Below are positions 1 to 7,686 of a DNA stretch of 27,339 bases, piece after piece. The stretch covers positions 1 through 27,339 of the IMG/VR virus record IMGVR_UViG_3300044816_000034. One strand, written 5' to 3'. Numbering within the stretch: the stretch's first letter is position 1; every line of letters begins with the position of its first letter. This stretch comes from a virus. Under the pieces are notes generated by a model. The model was not told the DNA's origin, searched no databases, and saw only the letters and a list, made by a program, of their open reading frames with translations. Both the position numbers and the translations under genes were made by a program.

Positions 1-1356
1 GGCGTAATACAGTTGTCGGCGGTCGGTGGGTGACTTGGACTGGTTGAAATAGCACTCGTAGGAAACATTCCCTGCGCCGGTCCCAGCGTTGGACGAAACG
101 AAGTTGTACACGTACTGGATAAAGTTCGGGTCGTCACCGGACCCGAACACCGGGTCAACCCCCCATTCGCTGAGCGCTAACGGTTTACCATGCGTCGTCG
201 CAAACGCTAGATACTCAGGCAGGTTACGCGGCCCACCCGACGAGTCGAACCCGGACCCACCGTTAATGACCACATTCTTGTATGTGTCCCCGTAGTAATC
301 GGTCCCGAGGACATCCACATACGCGTCGCCCGGCCACAGGGTCCGCCAGTCGTACATATCAGATGGCCGGTTCGTTGCGGTGATCGTGGAGAACACAAGT
401 TTCGCGGCGGGAAAGATCGACTGTTGCAACCCGCGGAACCGTTGCCATGCCGTGATGAACGCAGCCACCTCCGTTGACCGAACCTGCCAGTCGTACCATG
501 ATGCGTTCATCTCATGGCAGAAACGCAGGTAGATGGTTCCCCTCGGGATTCTCGTCCAGTGTGTTTTGACGTTGTTCAGGATCGCCGTCCACTTGGCGTC
601 GTAGCTGCCGGTGGCGGCGTTGGCCCAGGTGTTGTTCGCCGCTGTCGCATCTCCACCGTTCGCAGTTGACCACACCCCGCCGATGGTGACATCCATATCA
701 CCGGACCACGAGGCGTAGGTGCCGCCAGCATCCAAATAGGTCAGCCCAGTTGACGGCGCCGAGTACGCCGCGTCCTGCCAGGTCGTGGCGATTGGTGCAG
801 GCCCGGTGCCTCCACGCCACACGTTGAAATCACCGTTTGCGATGTGGGATACCCCTGCCACGCTTGGCCCACCCGCGCCGGACTTCCAACTGATGCTGCC
901 GCTGACAACTGGCACTGCGCCGGACCCGGGGTGAACGTACAGGGGGCGTTCAACGGGGCCAGGTTGGGCTAGGAAAACTGTGTGCGGGTACACGGCGATG
1001 GTGATAACCGTTGACCCGCTGGTGAATTGGAGGGAGTATCCGTCTGGGCCGGCGGGGGCGATGAACTGGTTCGACACGAGCGTGATGGATGGTGGGCCAC
1101 CGGTTTGGACCCATGTCCCGGCGGGGAGTGTGACGGTGTCGAATGGTTCCACGGTTTGATCCGCCGCCGATGACACTGCTGTGGCGACACCACTGGTGAA
1201 TACGCACTCGAAAACACCTGATGCTGCCGCCGCGACCCCAGCGGTGAACACCAACTCGAATGCGTTGGTGTTCGTCGCTTGACCCCACGTTTGGACCAGT
1301 TCAAATGTCGACAGTGGTGCCGCGGCACCCGACGTTTCGACCAGTTCGAATGCCAT
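1..1356 (-). CDS. Minor tail protein with GH26-like glycosidase domain (partial, runs off the left edge)
   Basis: The frame is open for 452 codons from an ATG at 1356 to base 1 without a stop, so the C-terminus is missing. The start overlaps the stop of the upstream gene (TAATG). Residues 2-62 hold four tandem repeats that begin F-E-L/C-V. A linker around residue 140 (YVHPGSG) leads into a catalytic-looking domain. That domain has the strand YLRFCHEMNASWY, with E282 as likely acid/base, and ALSEWGVDP, with E397 as likely nucleophile. HEMN and SEWG with this spacing are typical of GH26 (beta-mannanase-like, clan GH-A) enzymes. Inference: a tail-tip enzyme that cuts a mannan- or glycan-type polymer on the host surface. 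The true substrate cannot be read from the sequence. It is the last gene of the tail-fibre block seen here. Confidence 0.8.
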   Translation of the reverse strand, partial: MAFELVETSGAAAPLSTFELVQTWGQATNTNAFELVFTAGVAAAASGVFECVFTSGVATAVSSAADQTVEPFDTVTLPAGTWVQTGGPPSITLVSNQFIAPAGPDGYSLQFTSGSTVITIAVYPHTVFLAQPGPVERPLYVHPGSGAVPVVSGSISWKSGAGGPSVAGVSHIANGDFNVWRGGTGPAPIATTWQDAAYSAPSTGLTYLDAGGTYASWSGDMDVTIGGVWSTANGGDATAANNTWANAATGSYDAKWTAILNNVKTHWTRIPRGTIYLRFCHEMNASWYDWQVRSTEVAAFITAWQRFRGLQQSIFPAAKLVFSTITATNRPSDMYDWRTLWPGDAYVDVLGTDYYGDTYKNVVINGGSGFDSSGGPRNLPEYLAFATTHGKPLALSEWGVDPVFGSGDDPNFIQYVYNFVSSNAGTGAGNVSYECYFNQSKSPTDRRQLYYA

Positions 1357-2750
1357 TACGCCGCGGAGACTTTCACGATCAGGGCACGCCTGTCGGACAG
1401 TGCTGGGATCGCCGCCAATGCGGTGGAGTCCAACACGAGGTTGTACGTGGCGACAGTGTTGGTGAGGGTGAAATCGGCGGTGAACAACTGTGTGGTGCCG
1501 TCAGCTTTGTACGCGATGCCCCGCATCGTCAACGCCGAACTCGTCCACCGACCCCGCAGCGGGAACGTGATCCCACCCAACCCGAGCGGGGCGTAAGTAA
1601 TGGTCGCCTTGTCGGTGTGCACTGGGGTGCCGGTGTTCTGGATACCGGTGGTGTCGTTGGCGTCGTTGAGGTTCGCCGCCGCTGTGGTACCAGCCAACGC
1701 CGTGAACACACCCAACGTGACAGCCACAACAGGGGTCGGGTCACCCGACGCGGGGTGCACATACGCGGTGACCTGAGCGGGAGTCGCAGCACCAGCCGTG
1801 TTCGACGCGTCGAACTGGAACACGTACGTACCCGCAACAGTCGGCGTCACCGTCCCCGTAACCGTCGTGGAACCGCTGATCGTCGGGGACGTTGGCCCAC
1901 TGATCTGTGACCAACCCTGCGACGTCGCAGTACCCGTGATCGTCCCATTCAAACTGAGCGCCGTACCAACAACCGGGTCCGACGCGCTGATCGTCGCGGA
2001 CACAGTCGGGGCAGTAGCAGCCGGCGCAACAGCGATCGACCAACCAACCCGGGACCCAGCCGCGGTCGTCGTCGGTGGGGTGTTCGAGTAGTTGATGAAC
2101 GTCTTCGCGCCCGGTGTGCTGGCGGCTGCGATGGTCGTCAGGTCAGCGTGCATACCGGTGGAGGAGATCGACACCGCCGTGCCCGCGGTGAACGACTTAC
2201 GGTCCGGTGTGCCACCTTCATAGGTCATGTCCAGGTACAGGGTGGTACTGCCTGCGTACCCGACCATGCTCAACAGGATCGTGTTCGCCACCGTCGTTGA
2301 CGGGGTGTTGGGGGTGACGTACGTGGATGACCCGGTGCCGGACACAGACCCGAGGATCGCGTTGACCGCGTTAGCCCCAGACGTGCCGGTGTTGTCGATA
2401 CCCCGCAACACAATCCCAGACACCGACACGCGGGTGAGGAGCGCAGTTGTTCCGTCCGCTTGGAACGTGGTGACTGTGACCACCGCACCCGTTGCGCCCG
2501 TGGGTGACGCGGCAGCGTTGGTGACGATCCCCCGGAACAAGGTCGCCCCAAGACCGGACACTGTTTGCTTGTCCTGCTGGACGAACGTCACCCCCGGCGC
2601 GGAAACAGCCATCACCGTAGTCGAACTGGTCCCCATCACCATGCAGAAGAGAACGTCACCCACCACCACAGTCGGCAACACCGACGTGTTCCTCGTGGAC
2701 ACCGAAGTTGTGTCGCCAGCACCGAACGTACCGGGTTTCGTGATCGCCAT
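1356..2750 (-). CDS. Minor tail protein with Ig/PKD-like domain (464 aa)
   Basis: This is a complete ATG-initiated frame of Ser/Thr/Gly/Ala/Val-rich beta-strand sequence typical of siphovirus tail-tip proteins. Residues 1-240 resemble a beta-sandwich module found in phage and actinobacterial surface proteins, ending in GWSIAVAP. Residues 246-333 look like an Ig/PKD-type domain, with SLNGT, GTYVFQFDASN and a closing AYVHP. Residues 340-464 form a third beta module (LGVFTALAGTTAAANLND) that resembles C-terminal domains of minor tail proteins. No catalytic motif is visible, so a binding or structural role is inferred. It lies 12 nt after the tailspike gene, and its stop overlaps the start of the GH26-like gene, which suggests coupled translation. 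The YVHP..SG linker near residue 331 recurs in that neighbour. Confidence 0.75.
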   Translation of the reverse strand: MAITKPGTFGAGDTTSVSTRNTSVLPTVVVGDVLFCMVMGTSSTTVMAVSAPGVTFVQQDKQTVSGLGATLFRGIVTNAAASPTGATGAVVTVTTFQADGTTALLTRVSVSGIVLRGIDNTGTSGANAVNAILGSVSGTGSSTYVTPNTPSTTVANTILLSMVGYAGSTTLYLDMTYEGGTPDRKSFTAGTAVSISSTGMHADLTTIAAASTPGAKTFINYSNTPPTTTAAGSRVGWSIAVAPAATAPTVSATISASDPVVGTALSLNGTITGTATSQGWSQISGPTSPTISGSTTVTGTVTPTVAGTYVFQFDASNTAGAATPAQVTAYVHPASGDPTPVVAVTLGVFTALAGTTAAANLNDANDTTGIQNTGTPVHTDKATITYAPLGLGGITFPLRGRWTSSALTMRGIAYKADGTTQLFTADFTLTNTVATYNLVLDSTALAAIPALSDRRALIVKVSAA

Positions 2751-2762
2751 ATCAGCCTTCCG

Positions 2763-4184
2763 TTAGTTCGCTGCGTCAACGACGTTCGGGCAGTCCCGGT
2801 ACCTGTACTTCGGGACCGTCGCCGTGTCGTACCTCAGGAATGTGTTCGCCGCCGCGATGGTCCCGATGCCACCCGTGGGGTAGTTGTAAAACCCGGTTTG
2901 GTCGAGCACGATCCGCCCAATCGTCGTGGACGTTTGCGCCCCCAAAACCTGGATGAACCCACCCAATGTGGAGTTAACGATCCGCAACGAAGGCAACGAC
3001 CCCGAATGAACCCTGACGATGGACGACACCAACGGCCCGAACGCCAGGAAACTGTTCGCCGTGTCCGCACAGTTGTCGATCGTGATGTGCGCACCGTTGC
3101 CATACCACGCCACATCGAAGAACTTACAATTCTCGTGCCTCAACTCCAAGCGGATACCGTTGAACGTGGCCTGCATCGTGGACGCATTATGCCCGGCCGT
3201 GACATCCCCAGTTTTGAAGAACACACCACCAACCTTCGCCGTTGCGTCAGCGATCCCAAGAATCCACGACCCACCCCTACAGTTCAGGAACCCACCCCGG
3301 TTGAACACCAAGCAGTCACCGGACAGGTACTCAAACTTGCATTCATCGAACACGTAGTTCACCATCTGGTCCTGCTGACCGTTGGCCTGCCAGTTGGTGT
3401 ACCCAACCTGGAACAGTGCACCAGCGAACGTGGTGGCGTTGGTGGTGTTGATGCGTTTCAGGAAAAACTCACTGTTCAGGTTCGTTTGCTGGTCACCGTC
3501 GCACAACACACCCCAACGCCACGCCCCGGCGAACTCGATTTCCTCGAACCGGATGTCCTGGTTGTTGCCGGACCCGTACTCGGGGTAGGTGAATGTGGTG
3601 TCACCGTTGTCGCGGGACCAGAAGAAAAACCCGGTGTTCGTGCCGTTCGCGGACCGCAACCGGATGTTTGACACCCTTAGCCGGTTCACCCGGTTACCCA
3701 TCACGAACGGGCTGATACTGCCGGGGTGTTTCCCAGCGGCGGCGGTACCCGCGTAGTCGAAGAAAATCTCACTGACCCGTTTACCGTCGCCCATCACCCT
3801 GAACGAACCGATGATCGCCTGAGCCGCACCCGCAGCGTTCGGGGAATCAACGATGCACCCCGGTTGCGTCACCCGGTAAATCCCAGCCGGGAAATACAGC
3901 GTCTTGGTGCAGTTCCCACCATTAACCGTCGACCCCAGCACCGCGTTCCGGGCGTTGATGATCGCCGTCGTGTCATCCGTCGCGCCGTTCCCCGTCGCGC
4001 CGTAGTCCTTCACGTTCACCAACGACCCGAACGGTGACGCCGTAGGACCCGGCGACAACAACGCCACCGCCGACTTCAACGTCTCAATGTCAGCGTTCAT
4101 GCCGGTGATGTCATTCTTCAGCGGAACATCCCACCCCGTCTGATTCCCCTGCGGGACAGACGGAAACGACAACGATGCAACCAT
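2763..4184 (-). CDS. Tailspike/tail fibre with pectate-lyase-like beta-helix (473 aa)
   Basis: Residues 56-76 (VNVKDYGATGNGATDD and following) are the standard entrance motif of the pectate-lyase-like right-handed beta-helix found in phage tailspikes and depolymerases. Residues 1-50 are a short head region with a helix (DITGMNADIETLKSAV) that probably joins the spike to the baseplate. The rest, to about residue 440, has the short repeating turns and Asn/Gly/Val/Ile pattern of a solenoid. This family commonly binds or cuts capsular or cell-wall polysaccharide. The catalytic acids cannot be assigned without a structure. The ATG at 4184 follows GGGAG about 11 nt upstream, just before the stop of the 48-residue gene. 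Calling it a depolymerase is inference. Confidence 0.75.
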   Translation of the reverse strand: MVASLSFPSVPQGNQTGWDVPLKNDITGMNADIETLKSAVALLSPGPTASPFGSLVNVKDYGATGNGATDDTTAIINARNAVLGSTVNGGNCTKTLYFPAGIYRVTQPGCIVDSPNAAGAAQAIIGSFRVMGDGKRVSEIFFDYAGTAAAGKHPGSISPFVMGNRVNRLRVSNIRLRSANGTNTGFFFWSRDNGDTTFTYPEYGSGNNQDIRFEEIEFAGAWRWGVLCDGDQQTNLNSEFFLKRINTTNATTFAGALFQVGYTNWQANGQQDQMVNYVFDECKFEYLSGDCLVFNRGGFLNCRGGSWILGIADATAKVGGVFFKTGDVTAGHNASTMQATFNGIRLELRHENCKFFDVAWYGNGAHITIDNCADTANSFLAFGPLVSSIVRVHSGSLPSLRIVNSTLGGFIQVLGAQTSTTIGRIVLDQTGFYNYPTGGIGTIAAANTFLRYDTATVPKYRYRDCPNVVDAAN

Positions 4185-4188
4185 AAGG

Positions 4189-4335
4189 CTATCTCCCGAG
4201 GGGGCTCAGGCCGAGCGGACCGAGGCCCAGGCCATTCGTGGTGGGCAAAGAACCATCAACGAGGATCGGTGGGCGACCGAGGATGAACAGGAACCCCGAC
4301 CGGTAAAACCCGACCTGCCACGCTCGGGCACTCAC
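4189..4335 (-). CDS. Small conserved-looking protein in the fibre block (48 aa, GTG start)
   Basis: A GTG at 4335 overlaps the stop of the repeat fibre gene (GTGA). The frame reads VSARAWQVGFYRSG at its N-terminus, then FLFILGRPPILVDG, and ends in a Leu/Gly/Pro-rich tail, with a stop 4 nt before the tailspike ATG. The seamless fit between two real genes, with no other candidate in the gap, argues that it is translated. The sequence is Gly/Pro/Leu-rich with one short hydrophobic patch (residues 14-19) and no recognised domain. Small proteins between fibre genes may be chaperones or structural linkers; nothing here decides this. Confidence 0.6.
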   Translation of the reverse strand: MSARAWQVGFYRSGFLFILGRPPILVDGSLPTTNGLGLGPLGLSPLGR

Positions 4336-5522
4336 GCGCCGAGCAATTCAATATCAATGCTGTCGACCATCCCAGTGCCGTTCGTGACGGTTCCACCACC
4401 CGGTGCAGGGCTGGTTCCGACCCACATCACCATCCCCGGCCACACCGGGCGACTAGGCCAAACCCCCGTGGTTGGGTCCTGCCTCACGGTCAACGCCACC
4501 ACGGACGGCAACACAGACAGGAGGATCTTCCCGAGCGCGTCGAGCCCGGCGACACCATTCGCGATGTTCCGTTCCGAGTCGAGGACCACACTGTTCAGCG
4601 CGTTGGTGATGGCCGTGTTGATCGCCGTTTGCTGCGGCGTCGAAACAGGCTTGCTGAGGTCGTCGGTGTTGTTGACGAGGTTCAACCCCAACGCCAACGT
4701 CGCATCACCAACAGTGCTCGCCGCGAACACAGCCCGCCCAGTAGCACCATTCGGTGGGACAACCGTCCCACCCGTCACCAACGACTGCACAGTCCCACCG
4801 TCAGCAGCGGTACCCGTGGTTGTACCAATCACCAACGACGATGTGCCGGCACCGATCGCAGTCCTGGCAGCAGCCGCATCCACAGCCGTCAACACCGAAC
4901 GACCAACCGTCGTGGAATCACTCACATTCGCAGCCGCCGGTTGGTAATTCCCTGCCTTCGCGTCAGTACTCGCAGTACCCACCACGAGACTCGAAGTACC
5001 CGCACCGATCGCAGTACGCGCAGCAGCAGCATTCGCCGCCGTCATCACCGACCGACCCGTAGCGGTCGTGTCCGTCACATCAACCGCGATGAACGCACCA
5101 CCAGCACCGGAACCCGTAGGTGCACCACCAGCACCGACCGTCACAGCCGCAATCGCCGCGTCGATATACGCCTTCCATTCCGGTGCCAAACCCTGACCCG
5201 ACGACCCCGAAACCTCCGTCAGGTCATCAACATCGAACGTCCCACTATTCGGGACAGTGCGGGTGCTGATGGCGTCGTCACCCGACAGGTAACCACCCTT
5301 ACCATCACTGACCCCGATCAATTCGAAGTTCCATGTCCCCGGGTCAAGGAACACACCCTGAGTTCCCAACGGCACAGTGAACGCAGCCCGCGTCATCTCA
5401 CCATCCGACGTGTCATAACGACGGACCGACGACACCGCCACACTGCCATCAGCAGCAGTCAGCAAAGTGCCCTCAGCGTGCACACCATCCGGGCGTCGGT
5501 AGACGAGGTTGATTAAGGTCAC
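4332..5522 (-). CDS. Tail fibre with AAARTAIGAG repeats (396 aa)
   Basis: The N-terminal ~100 residues (VTLINLVYRRPDG, then a beta-sandwich ending near GTWNFELIGVSDG) resemble the attachment domain of actinophage fibres. Two strong copies follow, at residues 149-183 and 199-234, of a repeat with GRSVLTA, AAAARTAIGAGTSSLV and a spacer. A third weaker copy is near 260-279. Repeats with AxxRxxLG/IG are common in trimeric phage fibres. The C-terminal part ends with LPSVVALTVRQD and a Pro/Gly-rich tip. I chose the GTG at 5522 because GGAGG lies 10 nt upstream; an ATG at 5561 would have no ribosome site. Role: host recognition as part of the tail-tip complex (family knowledge and inference). Confidence 0.75.
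   Translation of the reverse strand: MTLINLVYRRPDGVHAEGTLLTAADGSVAVSSVRRYDTSDGEMTRAAFTVPLGTQGVFLDPGTWNFELIGVSDGKGGYLSGDDAISTRTVPNSGTFDVDDLTEVSGSSGQGLAPEWKAYIDAAIAAVTVGAGGAPTGSGAGGAFIAVDVTDTTATGRSVMTAANAAAARTAIGAGTSSLVVGTASTDAKAGNYQPAAANVSDSTTVGRSVLTAVDAAAARTAIGAGTSSLVIGTTTGTAADGGTVQSLVTGGTVVPPNGATGRAVFAASTVGDATLALGLNLVNNTDDLSKPVSTPQQTAINTAITNALNSVVLDSERNIANGVAGLDALGKILLSVLPSVVALTVRQDPTTGVWPSRPVWPGMVMWVGTSPAPGGGTVTNGTGMVDSIDIELLGA
4821..5078 (-). repeat. Two tandem ~105-bp coding repeats in the tail fibre
   Basis: Copies at about 4974-5078 and 4821-4928 encode near-identical stretches ending in AARTAIGAGTSSLV. They are similar at DNA level too and may recombine, changing shaft length. A degenerate third copy lies further downstream in the gene. 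Confidence 0.7.
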
Positions 5523-5551
5523 CGGGGTCAGCCTCCAAAGGGCACGCCAAG

Positions 5552-5578
5552 CACCCCGCAAACTTTAATTGCGGGGTG
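5552..5578 (-). terminator. Perfect 10-bp stem-loop between holin and fibre genes
   Basis: CACCCCGCAA (5552-5561) and TTGCGGGGTG (5569-5578) are perfect inverted copies with a 7-nt A/T-rich loop. This is in the 88-bp gap between the holin stop (5611) and the fibre start (5522). There is no run of T after the stem on either strand, so it is not a classic intrinsic terminator. It could be a U-less terminator, an RNA processing site or a protein binding site. It separates the lysis block from the fibre block. Confidence 0.4.
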
Positions 5579-5610
5579 AATGAATTAAAGGAACGAGCCA
5601 GAAACCTTAA

Positions 5611-5895
5611 CTACTGACCGGGCGGAACCTTCGGGTCAACCGGAACCGGAGGTGCAGGAGGAGTCAACTCCTCAGTCGTGAACGACGGACCCACATTCCC
5701 AACACCCGACGCCACGATCGAAGTCAACACAGACAACGCCGTAGCAACACCCACAACGACAGCCGCTTGCGACCAATCAATCTCAAGGGGAGTTGCCGCA
5801 TTCGCCGTCAACACACCAATCGCGGACTGCGCCGCGGTACGTACCGCTCGCTCAAGAGTCGCGGCCCAGAACGCACCAGCAGCCAAGACACTCAT
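5611..5895 (-). CDS. Holin, r1t-type (94 aa)
   Basis: The sequence has the pattern of the r1t-like holins common in actinophages: an N-terminal AFWAATLERAVRTAAQSAIGVL segment, then an amphipathic or hydrophobic second segment at residues 40-63 (WSQAAVVVGVATALSVLTSI), then SGVGNVGPSF and a Pro-rich soluble tail. These proteins form holes in the inner membrane at the end of infection. Its ATG overlaps the stop of the lysozyme-like gene (ATGA), placing it in the lysis operon. Length and topology fit the family. Confidence 0.88.
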   Translation of the reverse strand: MSVLAAGAFWAATLERAVRTAAQSAIGVLTANAATPLEIDWSQAAVVVGVATALSVLTSIVASGVGNVGPSFTTEELTPPAPPVPVDPKVPPGQ

Positions 5896-6791
5896 GCTGG
5901 CCCAACCTTCAACGCGTCCAGTTGCGCCGACAACGACGCATGGTTCGGCACGTCATCCCGCAAATGCAGCAGCAGATCTTTGAGCCCCGCGAGGAACTCG
6001 TCATACGGTTGCCCCGCCACCGACGTGCGGTACAACGCCACGAAGAACGGGTCACCCGGGGGAAGTGCCCGCAACCGGGCAACGGTGAGATCCGCAACCT
6101 CATTTGCGAACCGGTCGAGCGCAGCTTGGTCGGCCATGTCGATGATCCAACTTTCATCAGTGAGGGGTGCCGGGGTGAACCGTTCATCCCGGGCGATTGC
6201 CTGCGCTCGCGCCAGTTGCGCTGCGCCGTAGTTCGTTGCGACCTCGGACGCCAACGGGCGTTGCACCCGCAGCAGCATCGCCGTCTGCCAGTTCGCCATC
6301 TGCTTCCCCTGGTACAGCGGGGAACGATCTGACCAGTTAACGGCGTCGAGGAACATCAGTACCGACAGGTCCATCCGCATCGTGGCTGCCATCGGACCCC
6401 AAGCCCCGCCGGTTTCCACCGAAAGTTGCTGGCACGGGCCTGTGCTCCTGCCATTGGAACCGACGATGTCGTGCGGCAAATCCAACGACCGCCGCAGCAC
6501 AGCGCGCATCTGCGCGCGCTGCTCGGGGGTACCGATCGGCTTATTCGTCTGCGGGTTCCAGTTCCACGGGGTCCGGTTCACGACGCCATCGGGTTCGCGG
6601 AATCCTTGCCCGTCGTTGGCGTAGATAAATCCACCACCAGACTCCGTGACCAACATCGTCGTCATCACGTCCCGCACATCCCACAGATTCAGATGGTTCG
6701 ATTCCGCGAACCAATCCGACACCTTGTAGGCGATCATGAGGTTCCGAACCAGGATGGCTTCATCCGCATCCGACGCAGCGAGCCGCACCAT
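5892..6791 (-). CDS. Lysozyme/transglycosylase-like lysis enzyme (299 aa)
   Basis: Residues 40-125 contain VMTTMLVTESGGG, with E50 as likely catalytic Glu, then YAND, a region LDLPHDIVGSNGRSTGPCQQ and then GAWG. The order Glu-Ser-Gly, PHD.VGS and S.G..QQ..., followed by W-G, resembles lysozyme-like or transglycosylase domains in actinophage lysins. The C-terminal ~140 residues are alpha-helical with no recognised wall-binding motif. Start: the ATG at 6791 overlaps the amidase stop (TGATG). An in-frame ATG at 6818 lies inside the amidase gene. It sits between amidase and holin, so it is probably the glycosidase half of a two-protein endolysin. Family call is moderate; the lysis role is supported by context. 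Confidence 0.65.
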   Translation of the reverse strand: MVRLAASDADEAILVRNLMIAYKVSDWFAESNHLNLWDVRDVMTTMLVTESGGGFIYANDGQGFREPDGVVNRTPWNWNPQTNKPIGTPEQRAQMRAVLRRSLDLPHDIVGSNGRSTGPCQQLSVETGGAWGPMAATMRMDLSVLMFLDAVNWSDRSPLYQGKQMANWQTAMLLRVQRPLASEVATNYGAAQLARAQAIARDERFTPAPLTDESWIIDMADQAALDRFANEVADLTVARLRALPPGDPFFVALYRTSVAGQPYDEFLAGLKDLLLHLRDDVPNHASLSAQLDALKVGPA

Positions 6792-7495
6792 CAGGTATAT
6801 GCCGGGTCGGACAACCAACGGAGCAGGTCAAACTCGTCGCCACCCGCACCGGAACCACCACCCGGGGTGCCACTCGTATCCGGGCGACCGGGGTTACCAG
6901 GCGTCCGCACACCGGTCACCCACTCACGCGCCCAAACGATGAACTCATCAAACAAGTACCCGAGGCCGACATCCCAATGCGTCGTACCACCCAGGGCTTT
7001 CGTCACATCCCAGTGAATCCACACTCGCGGCGAAACAGGTGGCAGCCCGGCGTCATGCCGACGCTTGGCCTCCTTCAACTCGTTCAGCGACCCCCACTTC
7101 AGGTCGTTCACGTTGAACCCGTGGAACCGCCACATCAGGCCAACAGCCTTCGCCTGGTTCAACACCGCCGGCGCGTTGTCCCACCACTGCGCCGGTGTCC
7201 ACTCGGCCATGCCGGTGACCTCTGCGCCCCAAAGGATCGCGTTGCCTTGCGGACCGACGTGTGCACCCCAACGGTCCGGCCCGAGTAGCTCAACGATCTT
7301 GTCCTGCCCCGCCATGACGTGCGGCGAGACGCCCTCGTTGGCTGCGTACGAACCGGGCCCGACGAGGCTGCGGACGTTCACGCCTCCCGGGCACTGCAAG
7401 CAATGCACCGCCGCGCCGAATGGTTCCCCGTAGCGCCATGCACCGTAGTCCGGTCCTGTGCGAACCGGTTGAACGCCGCTACCGAGGGTCGCCAT
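6791..7495 (-). CDS. Endolysin, N-acetylmuramoyl-L-alanine amidase-like (234 aa)
   Basis: The first ~185 residues look like an Amidase_2-type zinc enzyme: H31 in a beta strand (AVHCLQ), ANEGVSPHVMAG (H59), WGAHVGPQGN (H79), then AEVTGMAEWT..QW, which matches the (I/W)G.E..G..W T..Q signature, and a later HWDVG (H173). Such enzymes cut the amide bond between muramic acid and the stem peptide. A Gly/Pro-rich linker (199-219) leads to a short Trp-containing end (EFDLLRWLSDPAYT), too short for a known wall-binding domain. The ATG has GAGG 7 nt upstream and overlaps the 53-residue gene by 17 bp. Zinc ligands are assigned by pattern only. Confidence 0.75.
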   Translation of the reverse strand: MATLGSGVQPVRTGPDYGAWRYGEPFGAAVHCLQCPGGVNVRSLVGPGSYAANEGVSPHVMAGQDKIVELLGPDRWGAHVGPQGNAILWGAEVTGMAEWTPAQWWDNAPAVLNQAKAVGLMWRFHGFNVNDLKWGSLNELKEAKRRHDAGLPPVSPRVWIHWDVTKALGGTTHWDVGLGYLFDEFIVWAREWVTGVRTPGNPGRPDTSGTPGGGSGAGGDEFDLLRWLSDPAYT

Positions 7496-7640
7496 TGCGG
7501 TCCTCTTCGTCCAGCAGCGTGTACTGATCCGGGGCCGGACCCGGCATCGGGTGCTCGGCCGCGAACTCCTTCAACTGCTCCGCGTACTCCTCATCGCTGA
7601 GGTTGCCCTCAGCGTTCGGGTCATCGTCGTTCAACGGCAT
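7479..7640 (-). CDS. Small acidic protein of the lysis block (53 aa)
   Basis: The ATG at 7640 has AGGAG 6 nt upstream. The protein is very acidic (MPLNDDDPNAEGNLSDEEYAEQ, and LLDEEDRNGDPR at the end) with a proline stretch PMPGPAPDQ. No domain is recognised. It overlaps the amidase start by 17 bp, suggesting coupled translation. A structural or regulatory role in lysis is possible but not shown. Confidence 0.7.
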   Translation of the reverse strand: MPLNDDDPNAEGNLSDEEYAEQLKEFAAEHPMPGPAPDQYTLLDEEDRNGDPR

Positions 7641-7686
7641 GGTTCTCCTAGGTTTCGTCGCGGGTATTCGATCCCCCATGACCACG

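Noticed and set aside
2565-3671. Long plus-strand open frame of 368 codons, and similar ones at 1260-1910, 4629-5516, 12393-13271 and 14424-15254
   Set aside because: Each lies opposite a clear minus-strand structural gene, is rich in Arg/Pro/His/Thr, and has no ribosome site or known motif. They are mirror frames of G+C-rich genes.
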